In this document: positions 29,378 to 33,211 of the stretch, in pieces
Layout: each line of letters opens with the position of its first letter
Numbering within the stretch: the first letter of the stretch is position 1
Assembly: GCA_947463025.1 (NCBI GenBank)
Contig: CANHSE010000006.1
Location: 1 to 33,211, forward strand
Source: Comamonadaceae bacterium
GTDB taxonomy: Bacteria; Pseudomonadota; Gammaproteobacteria; Burkholderiales; Burkholderiaceae_C
DNA: 33,211 nucleotides
Direction: 5' to 3'
Translations under genes and position numbers: made by a program
The notes under the pieces: model-generated
Databases searched by the model: none
What the model saw: the letters and a program-made list of their open reading frames with translations, nothing else
What the model was told of the DNA's origin: nothing

Positions 29378-30477
29378 GCATCGAAATTCGCAACGTCAGC
29401 AAGAACTTCGGCGATTTCCAGGCCCTGCGCGATGTGTCGCTGCAGATTGAATCAGGCGAGCTGATCGCCTTGCTGGGGCCGTCGGGCTGCGGCAAGACCA
29501 CGCTGCTTCGCATCATCGCCGGCCTGGAGTCATCGGATGCCGGGAGCATCTATTTCAGCGGTGAAGACACCACCGACGTGCATGTGCGCGAACGCGGCGT
29601 GGGCTTTGTGTTTCAGCACTACGCGCTGTTTCGACACATGACCGTGTTCGAGAACGTGGCCTTTGGCCTGCGCATGAAGCCGCGCGCGCAGCGGCCCTCG
29701 GAGGCGCAGATCAAGTCCAAGGTGCACGAGCTGCTCGGGCTGGTGCAGCTCGATTGGCTGGCCGATCGCTTTCCCTCGCAGCTCTCGGGAGGCCAGCGTC
29801 AGCGCATCGCCTTGGCGCGGGCGCTGGCGGTGGAGCCCAAGGTGCTGCTGCTGGACGAACCCTTTGGCGCGCTCGATGCGAAGGTGCGCAAGGAACTGCG
29901 TCGCTGGCTGCGTCGCCTGCATGACGAACTGCACGTCACCAGTATCTTCGTCACCCACGATCAGGAAGAAGCCCTGGAAGTGGCTGATCGGGTGGTCTTG
30001 ATGAACGGGGGCGTGGTCGAACAGGTCGGTTCGCCCCAGGACGTGTGGGACCACCCGGCCAGTCCCTTTGTTTATGGATTTTTGGGCGATGTGAACCTCT
30101 TTCACGGGCGCGCTCACCAGGGCGAGGTGCACCTGGAAGGTCTGCGCCTGCAGGCGCCTGAGCATGCCGACGCCCAGGATGCCAAGGCCTATGCCTATGT
30201 GCGCCCACACGATCTGGAGGTGGCGCGCTACCAGCCGGGGCAGTCCGCCGGGCGTGATGGGGGTATCGTGGCGCGATTGGCGCGGGCCATCGTGGTCGGC
30301 CCGATCGCCCGCCTGGAATTGGTCACAGTGGACGATTCCCGTCGATCGGATAAGGGTGGAGCCGATTCCGTGCTTGAAGCCCAGATTCCCGCGCAACAAT
30401 ACAGGGATGCCGGCTTTCGGGAAGGCGACACCCTCCTGGTGACGCCCCGCAAGGCCCGGGTTTTCGTGGAGGACTGA
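29374..30477 (+). CDS. cysA: Sulfate/thiosulfate import ATP-binding protein CysA
   Basis: CysA is the ATPase that powers sulfate uptake through CysT and CysW. The 367-residue product has Walker [10 protein letters not shown] at 35-43, the Q-loop in [14 protein letters not shown], the signature [15 protein letters not shown], Walker [13 protein letters not shown] and the H-loop FVTHDQEEA. The C-terminal about 130 residues form the TOBE-like regulatory part. The length is normal for the family. The start overlaps the cysW stop as ATGA. dsbB begins two bases after the cysA stop's first overlap-free position, on the same strand. Confidence 0.97.
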   Translation: MSIEIRNVSKNFGDFQALRDVSLQIESGELIALLGPSGCGKTTLLRIIAGLESSDAGSIYFSGEDTTDVHVRERGVGFVFQHYALFRHMTVFENVAFGLRMKPRAQRPSEAQIKSKVHELLGLVQLDWLADRFPSQLSGGQRQRIALARALAVEPKVLLLDEPFGALDAKVRKELRRWLRRLHDELHVTSIFVTHDQEEALEVADRVVLMNGGVVEQVGSPQDVWDHPASPFVYGFLGDVNLFHGRAHQGEVHLEGLRLQAPEHADAQDAKAYAYVRPHDLEVARYQPGQSAGRDGGIVARLARAIVVGPIARLELVTVDDSRRSDKGGADSVLEAQIPAQQYRDAGFREGDTLLVTPRKARVFVED

Positions 30478-30478
30478 T

Positions 30479-31003
30479 GTGACTGCATGGCTGGATGTGG
30501 CGCCGCGCCGTGTGCTGGCAGGGGTGGCCGCCGGGTGCGTGGCCATGCTGGCGTTCGGCCTTTACCTGCAGCACGTCGTGGGCTTGAACCCGTGCCCCAT
30601 GTGCATCGTTCAGCGCTATGCCCTGATCGGGGTGGCAGTGGTCAGTGCGCTGGGGGCGCTGACCTCACGGCGCGGTGGCTGGTGGGCAGGCAGTGCGTTG
30701 GGCGTTGCGCTGGCGGTGTTCGGTGCTTTTGTCGCGGCGCGCCAGACCTGGTTGCAGTGGCATCCCCCCGAGGTCGTGTCCTGCGGCCGCGATTTCTACG
30801 GAATGATTGCGACCTTTCCGTTGGAGCGGGCGATCCCCATGATCTTTCGGGGTGGCGGCGATTGCGCCGCGGTCGATTGGACGTTTCTGGGCGGCTCGAT
30901 CGCCAATTGGTCCTTCCTGTGCTTCGTGGTGATCGCCCTCGTCTTGTCGGCCCTGGCCTGGCGTCAGTTTCGCCAGGCGCCCGACACGGCCTCACAGACC
31001 TGA
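30479..31003 (+). CDS. dsbB: Disulfide bond formation protein DsbB
   Basis: DsbB reoxidises DsbA in the periplasm and passes electrons to quinones. The 174-residue product has four membrane segments. The quinone-proximal pair is C39 and C42 (NPCPMCIVQR), and the second periplasmic pair is C102 (VVSCGRDFYG) and C129 (GGGDCAAVDW), so all four catalytic cysteines are present. The start is GTG at 30479, with a strong GGAGG (30468-30472) six bases upstream. Only one base separates it from the cysA stop, so it is probably the last gene of the sulfate operon. Its 3' end overlaps the esterase gene on the other strand by 12 bases. Confidence 0.95.
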   Translation: MTAWLDVAPRRVLAGVAAGCVAMLAFGLYLQHVVGLNPCPMCIVQRYALIGVAVVSALGALTSRRGGWWAGSALGVALAVFGAFVAARQTWLQWHPPEVVSCGRDFYGMIATFPLERAIPMIFRGGGDCAAVDWTFLGGSIANWSFLCFVVIALVLSALAWRQFRQAPDTASQT

Positions 31004-32353
31004 CGGAAACGTCTCCGCAGGCTCTTCCTGCGCCAGCCAATCGGGTTCGATCTCCAGGGGCTCCAAGGCACGCGTCGAGTCGATGTGGACCATGGCGTCA
31101 AATTGGGCGGGCAAATGGGCGTGCACATAGTGGCTGGCGCGCTCGGTCTGCGGCTGGTAGATCACCCCAATCGCCCTTTGCAGCCGATGCTGGGCCAGTA
31201 CCGACGAAAGCGCCTCGTTGCCCCGCAGGGCTAGCCAGAAATGTGGATGCCCCGTGCGATGGAACAGGGCTTCATGGCTGCCAGGCAGGCCGTTGCGCAC
31301 CCGACGCTTTTGGGCGCGAGCATCCCAAGCCGGTGCGGCCGTGACCGTGCCGTGGTAGGTGGAAAAGCCCATGAGCCGTACCGCGTCGCCCCAGTGCTCA
31401 CGCGCGAGCTGGCCCACATTCCATTCGCCCTGTTGATGCAGGGAGGTTGCGCGGGCATCGCCCAGGTGCGAGTTGTGGGCCCACACCACCATCCGCGGCG
31501 GTGCACCGGCCTCGCTGGCCAGGTGGTGTTCGAGTGCCTCCAGGGTCTCGAGCATGTGTCGATCACGCAGATTCCATGACGACACCCGTCGGTAGAACAT
31601 GGTGCGGTAGTACGCCTCGGCGTTGCGCACCAGCCGCGCGTTCTGGACGGCGTTGAAGGCCTCCTCACGAGCGAAGCCGCCGGCCTGGGTCAGGCTGGCG
31701 TGACGCCTCACCATCTCGCGCAGTTGGGCCGCCACCTCGTCCTCGCAGTGCGGCCGCAAGCCCAAGTGGGTGACATAGCCATACGCATGGCTGTCCTTGG
31801 CGAAGTGATCGAAACAGGCATAGCGCGCGCGGGCGCGGCGTGCCGCGTCGGGATCGGCGTCTTCCAGATACGCAAGCACCACCTCCATCGAGGCGTACAA
31901 GCTGTACAGGTCCATTCCGTAGAAGCCCGTGCCTTGGCGGTGAGGGCGGGCGCCATTGTGCAGGCGCAGCCACTCGACGAACTCACGTACCACGGTGTTG
32001 CGCCACATCCAGGTGGGAAAACGCCGAAAGCCCGCCAAGGCGGCGTCGGCATGGGCATCGTGATCCCCGCCGCGCACGTAGCGGTTCACGCGCCAGGCAT
32101 CGGGCCAATCTCCCTCGATCACGACAGCACCAAAGCCATGTTCGACGATGAGACGGCGGGTGAGGTTGGCGCGCAACGCATAAAACTCGTGGGTGCCATG
32201 GGTGGCCTCGCCGAGCATCACGATCCGCCCCTGGGCCAGGAAGTGCAGCAAGGCGTCTTCGTCGGCCGGGTGCTCCAGCGGCTGAATGTGAGGAGCCAGG
32301 GCGTGTGCCAACGAGGCTTCGTCGTGCGCGGGTAGGGCCAGGGTCGAGGGCAT
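30992..32353 (-). CDS. Erythromycin esterase family protein (function unknown)
   Basis: This 453-residue protein belongs to the erythromycin esterase (EreA/EreB-like) family. Its hallmark is the GEATHGTHEF motif near residues 48-57 with Glu49, His52 and Glu56. Further conserved parts are VVIEGDWPDAWRVNRYVRG, FYGMDLYSLYASMEVVL and VVWAHNSHLGDAR. Most members of the family are not macrolide esterases, and the true substrate is unknown. The gene lies 15 bases after the phosphoribosyltransferase gene on the same strand and is probably co-transcribed. In other bacteria these two domains occur side by side or fused. Its 3' end overlaps dsbB by 12 bases. Confidence 0.9.
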   Translation of the reverse strand: MPSTLALPAHDEASLAHALAPHIQPLEHPADEDALLHFLAQGRIVMLGEATHGTHEFYALRANLTRRLIVEHGFGAVVIEGDWPDAWRVNRYVRGGDHDAHADAALAGFRRFPTWMWRNTVVREFVEWLRLHNGARPHRQGTGFYGMDLYSLYASMEVVLAYLEDADPDAARRARARYACFDHFAKDSHAYGYVTHLGLRPHCEDEVAAQLREMVRRHASLTQAGGFAREEAFNAVQNARLVRNAEAYYRTMFYRRVSSWNLRDRHMLETLEALEHHLASEAGAPPRMVVWAHNSHLGDARATSLHQQGEWNVGQLAREHWGDAVRLMGFSTYHGTVTAAPAWDARAQKRRVRNGLPGSHEALFHRTGHPHFWLALRGNEALSSVLAQHRLQRAIGVIYQPQTERASHYVHAHLPAQFDAMVHIDSTRALEPLEIEPDWLAQEEPAETFPSGL

Positions 32354-32368
32354 GGGGGCGACCCGGTC

Positions 32369-33031
32369 TCAGGCGGTGGCGTCATCGCGCGAGGCTTGGA
32401 GCAGATTGCAGACCTCGTGGTCGGTGCACTGCGCAAAGCGCTGGTAACAGGGGCTGACTGCGTAGAACGGCTCGGGTACCGCGCCCACCACCAGATGGTC
32501 TACCCAGGGCGCCAGGCGCCGCGCTGCCGAGGCCGAGGCCACCGGGGCTGCAGCCACCAGCAGGGCCGGTTGCTGGCGCCGGATCGCGCGCACGGCCGCT
32601 TCCATCGTGGCGCCCGTGGCCAAGCCGTCATCCACCACGATCACGGTCTTGGCGCGCAGGTCGGGCGCCGGGCGGGTGCCGCGATAGGCTTGCTCGCGCC
32701 GTGCCAGCTCGCGGGTTTCTTGGCGAATCACATCCTGCAGGCGCAGGCGTTCCTCTGCGTTGCCCGGGGTGATATCCATCACCTGGATATCGCCGCTGGC
32801 GATCGCGCCGGCGGCGTATTCAGGGTGGTCGGGCATGCCGATCTTGCGCACCAGGAAGACATCCAGCGGCGCGTTCAGGGCCTGGGCGACCTCGAAGGCC
32901 ACCGGGACGCCGCCGCGGGGCAGGGCCAGCACCAGCAGGTTGGGGCTGTCCCTGAGAAAGGCGAGTTCGGCGGCAAGCAGGTGGCCGGCCTCGCGCCGAT
33001 CGGCCAGGGGAAGTCGATGTTCAAAGGACAT
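32369..33031 (-). CDS. Phosphoribosyltransferase-domain protein (COG1926-like)
   Basis: This 220-residue protein has a type I phosphoribosyltransferase fold. The PRPP-binding loop VIVVDDGLATGATM is at about 130-143, and an N-terminal LALPRGGVPVAFEVAQAL holds the pyrophosphate loop. VRKIGMPDHPEYAAGAIASG and FYAVSPCYQRFAQCTDHEV are typical of the predicted phosphoribosyltransferases that accompany erythromycin-esterase homologues. It is longer than, and not closely similar to, the purine-type enzyme earlier in the window. The substrate is unknown. The ATG at 33031 is preceded on its strand by a 92-base gap in which I see no clear promoter. Confidence 0.88.
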   Translation of the reverse strand: MSFEHRLPLADRREAGHLLAAELAFLRDSPNLLVLALPRGGVPVAFEVAQALNAPLDVFLVRKIGMPDHPEYAAGAIASGDIQVMDITPGNAEERLRLQDVIRQETRELARREQAYRGTRPAPDLRAKTVIVVDDGLATGATMEAAVRAIRRQQPALLVAAAPVASASAARRLAPWVDHLVVGAVPEPFYAVSPCYQRFAQCTDHEVCNLLQASRDDATA

Positions 33032-33123
33032 GGGAGCGTCGATCCAAAGACCGCAGGATGCGCCCCGAGGGTGGCCCGCATATGTCGGCGGGTAGGTCGT
33101 GCCGCTGCGCGCGGCGTCCGACC

Positions 33124-33211
33124 TCAGGTCAGCTTCTTGACGAAGACCATGCTGCGACGGTCCCAGCTGTATTTGCGCTTGCGCGCCTCGGGCAGCCAGT
33201 CGGGGTCGACC
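33124..33211 (-). CDS. C-terminal end of an unidentified protein (5' part outside the window)
   Basis: A minus-strand frame enters from the right edge and ends at a TGA (33126-33124). The visible residues include DPDWLPEARKRKYSWDRRS and end in MVFVKKLT. The composition is like a real protein end, with several aromatic and basic residues. I do not recognise the family. It runs in the same direction as the phosphoribosyltransferase/esterase pair and could be the first gene of that unit, with a gap of 92 bases. Confidence 0.5.
   Translation of the reverse strand, partial: VDPDWLPEARKRKYSWDRRSMVFVKKLT

Noticed and set aside
30992-32353. Macrolide resistance gene
   Set aside because: The family name suggests erythromycin esterase, but most family members are chromosomal proteins of unknown substrate, and nothing here indicates a resistance cassette or mobile element.

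Overview
This is a GC-rich stretch of bacterial chromosome. It most likely comes from a betaproteobacterium of the order Burkholderiales, and Comamonadaceae is my best guess. The guess rests on the ndk-rlmN-pilW-rodZ-ispG-hisS-yfgM-bamB-der-hfq-hflX-hflK-hflC-DUF2065-hisZ-purA gene order, on Smc-type ScpB, on a HisZ-type histidine pathway, and on hairpin-rich intergenic repeats. No rRNA, tRNA, CRISPR array, insertion sequence or prophage is visible. No gene-free stretch exceeds 300 bases; the longest is the 192 bases after purA.

Bases 1-4310 hold the end of an unknown protein, a small YdcH/DUF465 protein, a DinG/YoaA-type iron-sulfur helicase, bamD on the minus strand, and rluD. The helicase and bamD overlap tail to tail by 38 bases. 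The bamD and rluD start codons overlap head to head in a single CATG. Bases 4413-22077 form a long plus-strand block of core genes. These cover chromosome segregation (scpB), rRNA modification (rluB, rlmN), nucleotide metabolism (ndk, purA), cell envelope and pilus (pilW-like, a short rodZ-like gene, yfgM, bamB), isoprenoids (ispG), histidyl-tRNA and histidine synthesis (hisS, hisZ), ribosome GTPases (der, hflX), RNA chaperone (hfq) and membrane protease control (hflK, hflC). Many of these genes are translationally coupled by ATGA stop/start overlaps.

Bases 22078-26358 are more mixed: a palindromic repeat, a purine-type phosphoribosyltransferase, a PLP-dependent cystathionine lyase-like gene, a small lysine-rich protein, and pobA divergent from an IclR-family regulator with an operator-like inverted repeat between them. 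Bases 26498-31003 are a sulfate ABC transporter operon (binding protein, cysT/U, cysW, cysA) with dsbB coupled to its end. A second copy of the palindromic repeat sits between the binding-protein gene and the permease genes. The right end carries, on the minus strand, a phosphoribosyltransferase and an erythromycin-esterase-family protein as a two-gene unit, then the 3' end of an unrecognised gene.

Most of the window is conserved housekeeping. The points most worth a second look are the two copies of the repeat, whose long hairpin keeps its pairing through compensatory changes; the phosphoribosyltransferase/esterase pair; the overlapping divergent start codons of bamD and rluD; the hairpins in the scpB leader; the short RodZ-like protein; and dsbB coupled to a sulfate importer.
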